Position numbers and translations under genes: made by a program
From: Vreelandella titanicae BH1
GTDB lineage: Bacteria > Pseudomonadota > Gammaproteobacteria > Pseudomonadales > Halomonadaceae
Length of the DNA stretch: 64,000 nt
Direction: 5' to 3'
NCBI RefSeq assembly: GCF_000336575.1
Contig: NZ_AOPO01000004.1
Span: 248,001-312,000, forward strand
The notes under the pieces: generated by a model
What the model saw: only the letters and a program-made list of their open reading frames with translations
Database searches by the model: none
Told to the model about the DNA's origin: nothing
Shown: positions 16,717 through 25,866 of the stretch, one piece after another
Position numbering within the stretch: position 1 is the first letter of the stretch
Layout of the letters: each line of letters begins with the position of its first letter

Positions 16717-17846
16717 GCAGTTCCTTTTTCCAAAACATTTTTCAACACGCTTATCAGCCGTAGATTAGCAGGGGCATCGCGCAACGCTACCCGCAGCCAA
16801 TCACCATTGAGCCCGGCAAAATTATGGGTATGACGCACTAAAATACCCCGGCGTAGCAGCTGCTCAAATAACGCATCGCTGGTGATTGCCTGCGCAGCAC
16901 TGGGCCGGATAAGAAAAAAACACGCCTGGCTGGGTACGACTTCCAGCCCTAGTTGAGCAAGCGCCTCAGCCATGCGCGAGCGCTCGCTGGCCAACCACCG
17001 CTGGGTGCGCCGGGCAAAGGCATCATCTGCCAGCAATGGTGCCACCAGTTCAGCCGCGAGGTGATTGACACTCCAAGGTGGCTGGTGAGCCTGTGCCGCT
17101 TGAACCGTGGCCGCATCCGCCAGCAGGTAGCCCAGCCGGAGCCCCGGCAGGGTATAAAATTTGGTCATTGAGTGGAGCAGCAGCAGATGCGGGTAGCGCG
17201 CCAGTAGCGGCACCAACGACGACGCTTGTGACGTCTCGCCCAGCGTCTCACCCACCATGTCGATAAAGGCTTCGTCGACCACAACGCGGCAACCCATCGC
17301 AGCGGTGTAATTCAACAGGTCTTCCATTGCTGAAATATCGATAAGCGTAGCGGTCGGATTATTGGGGCGGCATAGAAACAGCACATCAATGTCGTTAAGC
17401 CCAGCCGTTAGCGAATCAACGTCCAGCGTGAAGTGCGGCGTGGGCAGCGCGATCTCACTGATTGAAAGCCGATGGGCGCGACAAGCGCGGGCATACTCGC
17501 CAAAGCTCGGGGTAATAATCGCCGCGCGCTTACCCGTATGCAGCGCGGCGGCGAGGAAAATTGCCTCAGCGCCACCGTTGGTGAGCAGTACCTGTTCGGG
17601 CTGAAGCTGGTGATGGGTGGCGATGGCCTGACGTGCAGCAACGTAATCCGGCGCGGGGTAGCGTTCAAGACCTGCCAGTTGCTTAGACAGCCAGTCGCTA
17701 ACCCAGGCCGGAGGCCCCAAAGGGTTAAGGTTGGCGCTAAAATCTTCCAGACGGTGATCGGCTGGCAAGCCGAAGTGCGCTAGTAGCGCCTCTGCTTGGC
17801 CGCCGTGCGCGGGCCATGGAGAGCTGGGCGACATAAATTGACTCAT
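16713..17846 (-). CDS. cobD: L-threonine-O-3-phosphate decarboxylase / aminotransferase-like PLP enzyme
   Basis: A 377-residue fold-type I PLP enzyme of the histidinol-phosphate aminotransferase family. The N-terminus begins with a GGQAEALLAHFG segment typical of CobD/CobC, then FSANLNPLGPP, the phosphate-binding TNGGAEAIFLAA, RPNNPTA, VVDEAFIDM and the PLP lysine in HSMTKFYTLPGLRLGY. It makes (R)-1-aminopropan-2-ol phosphate for the f side chain. AGGGG precedes the ATG. It overlaps cbiB and cobU by four bases each, and CbiB is the enzyme that uses its product. Confidence 0.92.
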   Translation of the reverse strand: MSQFMSPSSPWPAHGGQAEALLAHFGLPADHRLEDFSANLNPLGPPAWVSDWLSKQLAGLERYPAPDYVAARQAIATHHQLQPEQVLLTNGGAEAIFLAAALHTGKRAAIITPSFGEYARACRAHRLSISEIALPTPHFTLDVDSLTAGLNDIDVLFLCRPNNPTATLIDISAMEDLLNYTAAMGCRVVVDEAFIDMVGETLGETSQASSLVPLLARYPHLLLLHSMTKFYTLPGLRLGYLLADAATVQAAQAHQPPWSVNHLAAELVAPLLADDAFARRTQRWLASERSRMAEALAQLGLEVVPSQACFFLIRPSAAQAITSDALFEQLLRRGILVRHTHNFAGLNGDWLRVALRDAPANLRLISVLKNVLEKGTA

Positions 17847-18847
17847 AGTAGCCCCTTAAAAATGAATGACATGCCCGCTATCACCACAACTGACAGCAAC
17901 ATAAACAGCAGCCAGGCGCCATGCATTAAGCGCACCGTGGCAGTGATATGGCTGCCCCTTAGCACTTCAAGCGGCTCGCCTAGGGTCGCGCGATGAGACA
18001 CCACACCTTGATAGTAATTGGTGCCGCCCAGTTGAACACCCAGTAGCCTTGCCACCATGGCCTCTGGCCATCCGGCATTGGGGCTGGGGTGGCGCGGTGC
18101 ATCGCGGAAGGTGCCCCACAGTGCGCCTTGCCAGCACAATCGTACAACACCTGAAAGACTTAATAGCAAGCCTACGAGCCATAGACACAGCGCGGTTAAG
18201 CGTGCCGGTACCCAGTTAGCTAGATCGTCTAGCTTGGCAGAGGCAAAGCCAAAATCGGCATAGCGCTGGTTTTTGTAGCCTACCATCGAATCAAGAGTAT
18301 TGACTGCCTTGTAGGCCAGCGCTAGCGGCGCCCCGCCGATCAGCGCAAAAAATAGCGGCGCGGTGATGCCGTCAACGGTATTTTCCGCCACGGTTTCCAC
18401 CGTGCCCCGAGTAATCTCAGCTTCGTCTAAATTGTGCGTATCGCGGCCGACAATCATCCCCAGCGCCTTGCGGGCAGTAGGCAAATCGCCTTGAGTAAGC
18501 GGTTGGATCACGGCGCGGGCCGCATCGCCCAGACCTTTGATCGCAAGCGTAGTAGAGAGCAGCCAAAGCTCGGCGATCAGCGCTAGCCCTGGGTGCAAGC
18601 GTTCCAGCAGCGCCAGCGTTAGCCAGCTAATACCCCATACGCCGCCGACGACAATAATGGTTAGCAGAAAGCCACTAACTCTGCGCTGCTGCGCCGTGCC
18701 ACGATTCCACAGCCGCTCAAAAGCACTGATAAAGCGCCCCATCAGCACCACCGGATGTGGCAGCGAGCGCGGATCGCCAACCGCTAAATCAATGGCGATC
18801 GCGAAGATGATCAGAACAATACCGCCAAAAGTGGCGCCTGGGATCAT
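17843..18847 (-). CDS. cbiB: Adenosylcobinamide-phosphate synthase
   Basis: Attaches aminopropanol or its phosphate to adenosylcobyric acid. The 334-residue membrane protein has the family N-terminus AIDLAVGDPRSLPHPVVLMGR, GRDTHNLDEAEITRGTVETVAENTVDGITAPLFFALIGG near residues 130-170, and YKNQRYADFGFASAKLDDLANWVPARL. These are the most conserved parts of CbiB. It lies between cobT and cobD, overlapping both by four bases. Confidence 0.94.
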   Translation of the reverse strand: MIPGATFGGIVLIIFAIAIDLAVGDPRSLPHPVVLMGRFISAFERLWNRGTAQQRRVSGFLLTIIVVGGVWGISWLTLALLERLHPGLALIAELWLLSTTLAIKGLGDAARAVIQPLTQGDLPTARKALGMIVGRDTHNLDEAEITRGTVETVAENTVDGITAPLFFALIGGAPLALAYKAVNTLDSMVGYKNQRYADFGFASAKLDDLANWVPARLTALCLWLVGLLLSLSGVVRLCWQGALWGTFRDAPRHPSPNAGWPEAMVARLLGVQLGGTNYYQGVVSHRATLGEPLEVLRGSHITATVRLMHGAWLLFMLLSVVVIAGMSFIFKGLL

Positions 18848-19893
18848 GATGATGCCTTATCGCTAACACCGGCATCGGTAAAGGTAGCCATTTCCGCCAC
18901 CATCGCTGTCGCCGCTTGCAGCAATGGATACGCCAGCGCAGCACCACTGCCTTCGCCTAACCGCATGCCCATATCGAGCAGAGGCTTGGCCTCCAACGCT
19001 TTTAATGCCACATCATGGCCTGGCTCCTGGGAGCGATGACCAAAAATCAGATAGCCACGAACGGCGGGGCATAGACGGCAAGCGGTTAGCGCTGCGACGG
19101 TGGCAATAAAGCCATCCACAATGGCCGGTAAACGCTGGGCTGCTGCTGCCAGATAAGCACCGGTCATAGCGGCTATTTCCAGACCACCCAACTTGGCCAG
19201 CACCTCTAAAGGCACCTGAGGGTCAGCGCTGCGCGCAGCGATAGCGCGTTCAATCACCGCCACTTTGTGCACCTGCTGCTGAGGGTTAATCCCGGTTCCG
19301 GCGCCCACCACGTTTGCCACTGACTCACCCGTCAGCACCGCCAGCATTGCGCTGCTGGCAGTGGTATTGGCGATGCCCATTTCGCCCACCATAATGCACT
19401 TTGCACCTGCCCTTTTTGCTCGATTAACGGCCGCAATACCCACATCAATCGCGGCTATAGCTTGATCACATTGCATTGCGTCTTCTAACGCCATATTGGC
19501 GGTGCCATGGCGCACCTTGGAGGAGATCACCCCAGGCATGGTTAAAGGCGAAGCGACGCCCACATCCACAATCTCGACCAGCGCGCCTATCTGACGGGCG
19601 AAGACATTAATCGCCGCCCCACCGTTGGCAAAGTTGGCCACCATCTGAGCGGTTACTGCTTGGGGGAAAGCTGACACCCCCTCATCAGCAACCCCGTGAT
19701 CGGCGGCAAACACAACCACCGCAGGCGGCGCCACGCTGGGCTTGAGTTCACCGGTGATAGCGCTCAGTTGAATAGCAAGTTCTTCCAAGGCACCCAAACT
19801 ACCTGGCGGCTTGGTCAACGTATCCAAGTAACGACGCGTTTCTTCACCGGCATTGAGATCAACTGACTGAATGTGGTCAACAATGGCGTGCAT
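18844..19893 (-). CDS. cobT: Nicotinate-nucleotide--dimethylbenzimidazole phosphoribosyltransferase
   Basis: Makes alpha-ribazole phosphate from nicotinate mononucleotide and the lower-ligand base. The 349-residue protein has LTKPPGSLGALE near residue 30, FAADHGVADEGVSAFPQAVTAQM, GEMGIANTTASSAMLAVLTG and the glycine-rich NVVGAGTGI. A glutamate near residue 320 (MRLGEGSGAALAYPLL) is the known catalytic base region. It is the first gene of the seven-gene minus-strand chain. No B12 aptamer is visible in the 281 bases before it, so this operon seems not to be riboswitch-controlled. Confidence 0.95.
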   Translation of the reverse strand: MHAIVDHIQSVDLNAGEETRRYLDTLTKPPGSLGALEELAIQLSAITGELKPSVAPPAVVVFAADHGVADEGVSAFPQAVTAQMVANFANGGAAINVFARQIGALVEIVDVGVASPLTMPGVISSKVRHGTANMALEDAMQCDQAIAAIDVGIAAVNRAKRAGAKCIMVGEMGIANTTASSAMLAVLTGESVANVVGAGTGINPQQQVHKVAVIERAIAARSADPQVPLEVLAKLGGLEIAAMTGAYLAAAAQRLPAIVDGFIATVAALTACRLCPAVRGYLIFGHRSQEPGHDVALKALEAKPLLDMGMRLGEGSGAALAYPLLQAATAMVAEMATFTDAGVSDKASS

Positions 19894-20061
19894 GCAGGCT
19901 CCAGCCCACTAGGGGTCATCAAACATTCAAAGGCAAAGCGCAAAATGGTAGCAAAAGCCTGAGTGCTATACTTGCTATTTCATTAGCGGGTCTTCCACCC
20001 TGTCAGGATGTTAAGGCTTTATTTAGATTTTTCGCGTGGTGTATTTGCCACCTCACATTCG

Positions 20062-20076
20062 AGTAATAAAACTACA
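20062..20076. promoter_or_regulatory. HexR-like operator upstream of edd
   Basis: AGTAATAAAACTACA matches the HexR palindrome consensus (TGTARTTWWAYTACA) with few mismatches. HexR is an RpiR-family repressor released by 2-keto-3-deoxy-6-phosphogluconate. Similar sites occur before zwf and gap in this window. Confidence 0.55.
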
Positions 20077-20123
20077 AATGTGGTTTTTATTGCCGTAAAG
20101 TCTCTTATTTCGACGCCAAAAAA

Positions 20124-20138
20124 TGTAAAATAACTACA
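20124..20138. promoter_or_regulatory. Second HexR-like operator upstream of edd
   Basis: TGTAAAATAACTACA has both conserved outer TGTA/TACA half-sites and lies 37 bases before the edd start codon. With the site at 20062 it makes a tandem operator pair in the divergent cobT/edd gap (19894-20174), which holds no other gene. Confidence 0.6.
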
Positions 20139-20174
20139 AGCTTCACTCACCGTCTCTATCATGCAGAGGTCCCT

Positions 20175-22064
20175 ATGCCGAGCTCAACACCTGCTACGTT
20201 AAACCCCACCGTTGCTGAGGTTACCCAGCGCATTCGTGAGCGTTCTGCTGAGCGTCGCGCCCTCTACGAGCGGCGCATGGCTGACCAGCACAAACGTGGC
20301 GTGCACCGTGCTGAGCTAAGCTGCGGCAACCTGGCTCACGGTTTCGCGGCCTGTAACCCGCGTGATAAAAACGAACTCAAGCTAATGAATAGCGCCAACC
20401 TGGGCATTATCTCGTCCTACAACGATATGCTCTCGGCGCACCAGCCGTTTGAGACGTTTCCTGAAACGATTAAAGCAGCCGCCAGTGCCATGGGTTCTAC
20501 CGCCCAGTTTGCCGGTGGCGTTCCGGCCATGTGTGACGGTGTCACCCAGGGCCAGCCGGGCATGGAGCTATCGCTGTTTTCCCGGGATGTGATTGCCATG
20601 GCCACCGCCGTAGGTCTCTCGCATAATATGTTTGATGCCGCGCTGTATCTGGGCGTGTGCGACAAGATCGTGCCGGGTCTGTTTATTGGCGCGGCGCGTT
20701 TTGGCCATCTGCCCGCCATGTTTGTACCCGCGGGCCCCATGCCCAGCGGCTTACCCAATAAAGAGAAGGCGCGCATTCGCCAGCTCTATGCCGAGGGCAA
20801 GGTTGGCCGTGCTGAGCTGCTCGAAGCCGAGTCTGACTCTTACCACAGCCCCGGCACCTGTACGTTCTACGGCACCGCCAACTCCAACCAGCTAATGATG
20901 GAGATGATGGGCCTACACCTGCCCGGCACTTCTTTTGTAAACCCAGGCACCGAAATGCGCGAAGCGTTGACGCGCTATGCCACCGAGCAGGCGATCCGCA
21001 ACACCGAACCCGGTGGCGACTACCGCCCGTTCTATAAGCAGATTGATGAGCGCGCGATTGTTAACGCCGTGGTGGGCTTGCTGGCTTCCGGTGGTTCAAC
21101 CAACCACACGATGCACCTGATCGCCATGGCCGCCGCTGCGGGCATTACCCTCAACTGGGACGACTTCACCGACCTTTCGGCGGTCACCCCCAGTCTGATG
21201 CGGGTTTACCCCAACGGCCAGGCAGATATCAACCACTTCCAAGCAGCGGGCGGCATGAGTTACCTGTTCCGCGAACTGCTGGGCGCGGGCTTGATTCACG
21301 GCGATATTCCCACCGTATTCGGCACCGACCTAACCGCCTACACCCAAGAGCCGTTCCTTGAAGATGGCAAAATCGTTTGGCACGAAGGCCCCGAAAAAAG
21401 CCTTGATGAAGACGTGCTCAGCCCGGTAGCGACACCGTTCGCGCCGACGGGTGGCTTGACGGTCATGAAAGGCAATCTGGGTCGCGGTGTGATCAAAGTC
21501 TCCGCAGTGACGGAAGAGCATCGCGTGGTAGAAGCGCCGGTGAAGATCTTCGAAGATCAAAACGAAATGAAGGCCTCCTTCGAATCTGGCGAGCTGGATC
21601 GCGACGTGATTGTGGTGGTTCGCTTCCAAGGCCCTAAAGCCAACGGCATGCCCGAGCTGCACAAATTAACCCCTTACTTGGGCGTACTGCAGGATCGTGG
21701 CTTTAAAGTGGCACTGGTCACCGATGGCCGCATGTCGGGTGCATCAGGCAAAGTACCCGCCTCCATTCACATGAGCCCCGAAGCCCTGGACGGTGGCCCG
21801 CTGGCCAAACTGCGTGATGGCGATATTGTACGTTTGGATGCCAACGCCGGTACTCTCGAAGCCAAAGTCGACCCCGCCACCTGGGCTAAACGGGAACTGG
21901 CCATTGGCAACCTGGATCACTACCACGTGGGCTTGGGTCGCGAGCTGTTTGGGGGCTTCCGCCACCTGGCCATGCGCGGTGAAGAAGGCGCTGGTGTATT
22001 CGGTGGCTTTGAAGCCGATGATCTCGCCCGTCAGCAGGGGCAAATCTCAGAAGAGGATGCCTGA
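20175..22064 (+). CDS. edd: 6-Phosphogluconate dehydratase
   Basis: Converts 6-phosphogluconate to 2-keto-3-deoxy-6-phosphogluconate, the first committed step of the Entner-Doudoroff pathway. The 629-residue length fits the IlvD/Edd family. The expected iron-sulfur ligand regions are present: [33 protein letters not shown] and [20 protein letters not shown]. The C-terminal [21 protein letters not shown] is also typical. The ATG follows AGAGG by six bases. It leads a rightward operon with glk (one-base overlap), an aldo/keto reductase and a PfkB kinase. Two HexR-like sites lie upstream. Confidence 0.96.
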   Translation: MPSSTPATLNPTVAEVTQRIRERSAERRALYERRMADQHKRGVHRAELSCGNLAHGFAACNPRDKNELKLMNSANLGIISSYNDMLSAHQPFETFPETIKAAASAMGSTAQFAGGVPAMCDGVTQGQPGMELSLFSRDVIAMATAVGLSHNMFDAALYLGVCDKIVPGLFIGAARFGHLPAMFVPAGPMPSGLPNKEKARIRQLYAEGKVGRAELLEAESDSYHSPGTCTFYGTANSNQLMMEMMGLHLPGTSFVNPGTEMREALTRYATEQAIRNTEPGGDYRPFYKQIDERAIVNAVVGLLASGGSTNHTMHLIAMAAAAGITLNWDDFTDLSAVTPSLMRVYPNGQADINHFQAAGGMSYLFRELLGAGLIHGDIPTVFGTDLTAYTQEPFLEDGKIVWHEGPEKSLDEDVLSPVATPFAPTGGLTVMKGNLGRGVIKVSAVTEEHRVVEAPVKIFEDQNEMKASFESGELDRDVIVVVRFQGPKANGMPELHKLTPYLGVLQDRGFKVALVTDGRMSGASGKVPASIHMSPEALDGGPLAKLRDGDIVRLDANAGTLEAKVDPATWAKRELAIGNLDHYHVGLGRELFGGFRHLAMRGEEGAGVFGGFEADDLARQQGQISEEDA

Positions 22065-23029
22065 TGCGACCGGCACTCATCGGCGACATCGGGGGAACCA
22101 ACGCACGCTTGGCGCTGGTCTCTCCCGGTGAAATAACCCCACACGATATCTTGAACCTACCCTGCGCCGACTACCCTGGCGTCGTGGAAGCGGTGCAGGA
22201 TTATCTGGGGCGCGTAGGCGCCACGGGTGACAACGCGCCTCAAGAGGCGTGTTTAGCCTTCGCCTGCCCCGTTCACGCTGAACGGGTCAAAATGACCAAT
22301 AACCACTGGGATTTTTTGAAAAGCGATGTTCAGCAACAGTTGAATCTATCGCTATTCAAGGTCATCAACGATTTTACCGCCCAGGCGCTGGGCGTCCCCC
22401 ATGTGGCGGCCAGTGATTTGGTCGAAGTTCAACCGGGGCAAACCCAGGCGCACTCCACACGCTTAATCATCGGCCCAGGCACCGGACTGGGCGTTGCCGG
22501 GGTCTTCCCTGGGCAACACGCCTGGATTCCGCTGCCCACCGAAGGTGGTCACGTCACCTTTGCCCCCACGGACAGTACCGAGCGGGCACTGCTGGATGTA
22601 TTTCTGCAGCGCCACAAACGGGTGAGCGTAGAACGCATCTTATGCGGTCAGGGTTTATTGGAGCTTTACCAAGCCTACTGCACCCTTGAAGGAATTGAGC
22701 CGCACTTAACTAGCCCAGCCGAGGTGACCACAGCGGCCAATGAAGGCGATAGCCTCGCCACTACTGCCCTGCTGCGCTTTCTAAAAATTCTTGGCGATGT
22801 GTGCGGCGACGCCACCTTGACCATGGGCGCAAGGGGTGGGGTTTATCTATGCGGTGGTATTCTCCCGCGCTTGCTTGAGTGGCTGCCAAAAAGCGAGCTG
22901 CGCGCCGCCTTTGTCAATAAAGGCCGTATGGGCGCTTATAACGCTGACATCCCCGTGTGGGTAGTAACTGCGCCCTGGACGGGCCTGTTAGGTGCCGCCG
23001 AAGCACTGCATAACGAAGAGGTTTTCTGA
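22064..23029 (+). CDS. glk: Glucokinase
   Basis: Phosphorylates glucose released by the alpha-glucosidases encoded further along. The 321-residue ROK-unrelated Glk-type protein has the ATP motif GDIGGTNARLAL at the N-terminus, VINDFTAQALGVPHV, a glycine-rich GPGTGLGVAG and a sugar-site PTEGGHVTFAP. Its start overlaps the edd stop (TGATG). Placing glk directly after edd ties glucose phosphorylation to Entner-Doudoroff flux. Confidence 0.94.
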   Translation: MRPALIGDIGGTNARLALVSPGEITPHDILNLPCADYPGVVEAVQDYLGRVGATGDNAPQEACLAFACPVHAERVKMTNNHWDFLKSDVQQQLNLSLFKVINDFTAQALGVPHVAASDLVEVQPGQTQAHSTRLIIGPGTGLGVAGVFPGQHAWIPLPTEGGHVTFAPTDSTERALLDVFLQRHKRVSVERILCGQGLLELYQAYCTLEGIEPHLTSPAEVTTAANEGDSLATTALLRFLKILGDVCGDATLTMGARGGVYLCGGILPRLLEWLPKSELRAAFVNKGRMGAYNADIPVWVVTAPWTGLLGAAEALHNEEVF

Positions 23030-23052
23030 TCACAACTTCTAACAACATCAAT

Positions 23053-23934
23053 ATGGAACCTGCTATGCCCGCCGCCACCTTTGATGTGCCGTTTTTACTC
23101 GGCATGATGCGTCTGCACGAAACACCCGCCATGCACGAACCCGAGCGATTAGCAGAATGGATCGAAGCGCGCCTGGAGCAGTGCCTTAACTGGTTTGACC
23201 ATGCGGACATTTACGGCAGCGGCCAAGGGGAGACGCTTTTTGGCGCCGCGCTACGGGCGCGCCCTGCCCTGGCTCAGCGGGTTAATGTCGTCACTAAAGC
23301 GAGCATCGCTAACGACAACCCCGCCCCCGGTTCGGGTAAGGTAAAGCACTACAACGCTAGCCCTGCTTATCTTAATAGTGCCATTGATGCCTCACTTGTG
23401 CGTTTGAATGTCGAACGCCTCGACCATTTCCTGATTCATCGTCCCGATCTGCTGATGAACGCAGAAGCGACCGGCCGCGCGCTGGACGACGCCATTGAAG
23501 CCGGCAAAATTGGCGCTGCAGGGGTTTCCAACCACCTGCCCAGCCAGTGGCGGCGCTTGCAGGGCGCCATGCATCACCGCTTATCAGCCAACCAAATCGA
23601 GCTCTCGATTACCCACACAACGCCGCTGTTTGACGGCAGCTTTGATGAACTATGTGCCGATGACCACGCCCCCATGGCGTGGTCGCCTCTGGCAGGCGGG
23701 CAACTGATGCAAGGCGCCGTTGGCGAATGTTTGGCTAAGTGGGCGACAAAGCTTGATAGCTCCCCCAGCGCTTTAGCGCTGGCATGGCTGCGTAGTCTTC
23801 CTAACTCGCCAGTACCGGTGATTGGCAGCATTAAACCTGACCGAATCAGCGACATGCTAAAGGGCCCTGCCACGCTACCCCGAGAAGTGTGGTATGAATT
23901 GCTGGAAGCCGCCCGCGGCCACTGCGTGGCATAA
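23053..23934 (+). CDS. Aldo/keto reductase
   Basis: A 293-residue TIM-barrel oxidoreductase of the AKR superfamily. The catalytic Asp/Tyr motif is WFDHADIYGSGQGETLFG near residues 48-65, the lysine is in VVTKASI, and the histidine is in FLIHRPDLLMNAE. The C-terminus has the NADP-binding PVIGSIKPDRISDML. It resembles YdhF-like members. Substrate unknown; in this operon (edd-glk-here-pfkB) it may act on a sugar. The ATG at 23065 is an alternative start, and neither has a strong ribosome site. Its stop lies 37 bases before the kinase gene. Confidence 0.82.
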   Translation: MEPAMPAATFDVPFLLGMMRLHETPAMHEPERLAEWIEARLEQCLNWFDHADIYGSGQGETLFGAALRARPALAQRVNVVTKASIANDNPAPGSGKVKHYNASPAYLNSAIDASLVRLNVERLDHFLIHRPDLLMNAEATGRALDDAIEAGKIGAAGVSNHLPSQWRRLQGAMHHRLSANQIELSITHTTPLFDGSFDELCADDHAPMAWSPLAGGQLMQGAVGECLAKWATKLDSSPSALALAWLRSLPNSPVPVIGSIKPDRISDMLKGPATLPREVWYELLEAARGHCVA

Positions 23935-23971
23935 ACCCGTCTTTGCAAACAATTACACTAAGGAGCCAATA

Positions 23972-24922
23972 ATGACGCCAGTTATCGCGTTTGGGGAAGC
24001 GCTGGTTGATATGCTCTCCAGCCGTTTAGGGGCGGCTACAGATGCCCAGGAAACCTTTACACCCTACGCCGGTGGTGCTCCCGCTAACGTGGCGGTCGCC
24101 TGCGCCCGCTTGGGCGTTCCTAGCCAATTTTTAGGCATGACGGGCGACGATACGTTCGGGCATTTTTTGGTGCGTGAACTCAAAAGCCACGGTGTCGACA
24201 CCAGCGGCGTGGTATTTACCCAAGAAACCCGCACGGCGCTGGCGTTCGTTTCCCGGGATGACGTGGGCGAACGCACCTTTGATTTCTATCGCCCGCCCGC
24301 TGCTGACCTGCTTTATCGCCTTGAGCATTTACCCCATGGCGTATTCGAGAACCCTGCCATTCTGCACTTGTGCAGTAACAGCCTAACCGACCCAGAGATC
24401 GCCGACGTTACCCTGGCGATGGCCACCATGGCCAAGCGCGCAGGCTGCCTGGTCAGTGTAGATGCCAACCTACGCCACAACCTGTGGCCCGGCGGCGAAG
24501 CCGATGCCAGCTTAGTCACACAGCTGCTAGACGGCGCTGAGCTGCTCAAGCTCTCCCAGGAAGAGCTCGACTACTTGCGCGCCGATCATCCTGCAGAATC
24601 GTGGCTTTCAGAGCGGCTTGCGGCAGGGGTAAAAGTTATTTTGATTACCGACGGCCCCAATGATGTCGTAATCAAAGGCGTCGGCATCGACCAGCGCATT
24701 GCGCCACCCAAAGTGGAAGCGGTCGACACCACCGCCGGGGGCGACGCCTTTATTGGCGGGCTGTTGGCGGAGCTCTCGGCCCACGGCATCAATGAACACT
24801 GGCAGAGCGATACGGATTTTCTACTCAGCGCAGTGAATACCGCCTGCCGCTGTGGCGCCCATGCGGTCACCCGGCCAGGCGCTTACGCAGCGCTGCCAAC
24901 GCGAGCGGATATTATTGGCTAA
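23972..24922 (+). CDS. PfkB-family sugar kinase, probably fructokinase
   Basis: About 316 residues with the PfkB signatures AGGAPANVAVACARLG near residues 30-45 and VDTTAGGDAFIGGLL (the catalytic Asp lies in GGDAF). The N-terminus VIAFGEALVDML is usual for fructokinases and 2-keto-3-deoxygluconate kinases. The ATG at 23972 is chosen because AAGGAG lies close upstream; the longer open frame reaches back into the reductase gene. It is the last gene of the edd operon and is followed by a strong terminator. Fructokinase fits a pathway dealing with sucrose-type sugars, but KDG kinase cannot be excluded. Confidence 0.83.
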   Translation: MTPVIAFGEALVDMLSSRLGAATDAQETFTPYAGGAPANVAVACARLGVPSQFLGMTGDDTFGHFLVRELKSHGVDTSGVVFTQETRTALAFVSRDDVGERTFDFYRPPAADLLYRLEHLPHGVFENPAILHLCSNSLTDPEIADVTLAMATMAKRAGCLVSVDANLRHNLWPGGEADASLVTQLLDGAELLKLSQEELDYLRADHPAESWLSERLAAGVKVILITDGPNDVVIKGVGIDQRIAPPKVEAVDTTAGGDAFIGGLLAELSAHGINEHWQSDTDFLLSAVNTACRCGAHAVTRPGAYAALPTRADIIG

Positions 24923-24952
24923 CTAAGTAGAACTATAACCCATTAACAAATG

Positions 24953-24980
24953 GCGCGCCCCACGCAGGCGCGCTTTTTTT
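24953..24980 (+). terminator. Rho-independent terminator of the edd operon
   Basis: GCGCGCC (24953-24959) pairs with GGCGCGC (24967-24973) around a seven-base loop and is followed at once by seven Ts. It sits 30 bases after the kinase stop codon. Confidence 0.9.
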
Positions 24981-25047
24981 ATGCTTCTTAGGGGTCGACT
25001 CGTCGCCAATCTAATTCGGACTTTTGTCTAAAGCGGCTCGCTTGTGG

Positions 25048-25062
25048 AAATGTCAGACATTT
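25048..25062. promoter_or_regulatory. Perfect palindrome, candidate operator of the GntR regulator
   Basis: AAATGTCAGACATTT is a perfect inverted repeat 41 bases before the GntR-family start codon. A near copy (AAATGTCAGACAAAT) lies at 31306-31320 before the Na+/sugar symporter gene. This shape and spacing suits a FadR-subfamily GntR dimer. Confidence 0.6.
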
Positions 25063-25103
25063 ACTAGACTAGGGTTTATCCAATAAAGAACAAGAGATGA
25101 CCG

Positions 25104-25823
25104 ATGACGCTGGATGCTCTACCGCCCCACCAGGGTGGCGCTGAACAGTTAGCCCGTTTACTCGCCCAGGCCCTGCTGGCAGGCCATTGGCAGCCAGGCG
25201 ATGTTTTCCCCCGTGAGCTGGATATCGGCAAACACTTTGCCGTTAGCCGAAACCAAGTGCGTAACGCACTCACCAGTCTCACCGCTGCGGGTTTATTAGA
25301 GCGCACCGCGGGCCGTGGCACGCTGGTTCGCGAGGTAGGCGATTGGCATCTACTCGACCCACTGATGAGCGAATGGATGACCGGGCTAGTCAACCTTGAC
25401 CCGCAGTTGGTAAGGGCCATTTACGCCTTTCGTTTTTCTGCTGAACCGGTGGTCGCAGGACTCGCTGCCCAGGCAGCTCAGGCTGAAGACATAGAACGTC
25501 TGGAGAGCGCCTATGCAGGCATGGAGAGCAGCGCCGGCAGTGTTGAAGCGCGTGCTGAGCATGCCGAGTACGATGTCGCCTTTCACGACGCCACCTACCG
25601 GGCCAGCCACAATTTAGTCTGGCGGCAAATGGGCCATTTATTGCGCCCTTCGATCATGGCGCTAATACATCGCTCGCAACACCGCACGGACACCCTGGAC
25701 GACAGTCTCGCGCGCCACCGCCAGGTACTTGACGCTATCCGCAGCCACGATGCCAGCGCCGCAGAAACCGCCGCGAGAGAAGTGCTGCGCCGCACGGCCA
25801 TCGACCTTGGCATCGTCAGCTAA
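25104..25823 (+). CDS. GntR-family (FadR subfamily) regulator of galactonate genes
   Basis: A 239-residue regulator. The N-terminal winged helix includes the usual GDVFPRELDIGKHFAVSRNQVRNALTSLTAAGLLERTAGRGTLV. The C-terminal helical FCD ligand domain carries DVAFHDATYRAS, with the Asp/His metal-binding pattern of FadR-type regulators. It is the first gene before dgoD, with a 43-base gap, and has a perfect palindrome just upstream that may be its own operator. It probably acts like DgoR, repressing the galactonate genes until an intermediate appears. The effector is inferred. Confidence 0.85.
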   Translation: MTLDALPPHQGGAEQLARLLAQALLAGHWQPGDVFPRELDIGKHFAVSRNQVRNALTSLTAAGLLERTAGRGTLVREVGDWHLLDPLMSEWMTGLVNLDPQLVRAIYAFRFSAEPVVAGLAAQAAQAEDIERLESAYAGMESSAGSVEARAEHAEYDVAFHDATYRASHNLVWRQMGHLLRPSIMALIHRSQHRTDTLDDSLARHRQVLDAIRSHDASAAETAAREVLRRTAIDLGIVS

Positions 25824-25866
25824 CAATTACTCAATGAATACTATCTATTCAGAAGGATGACTGAAC

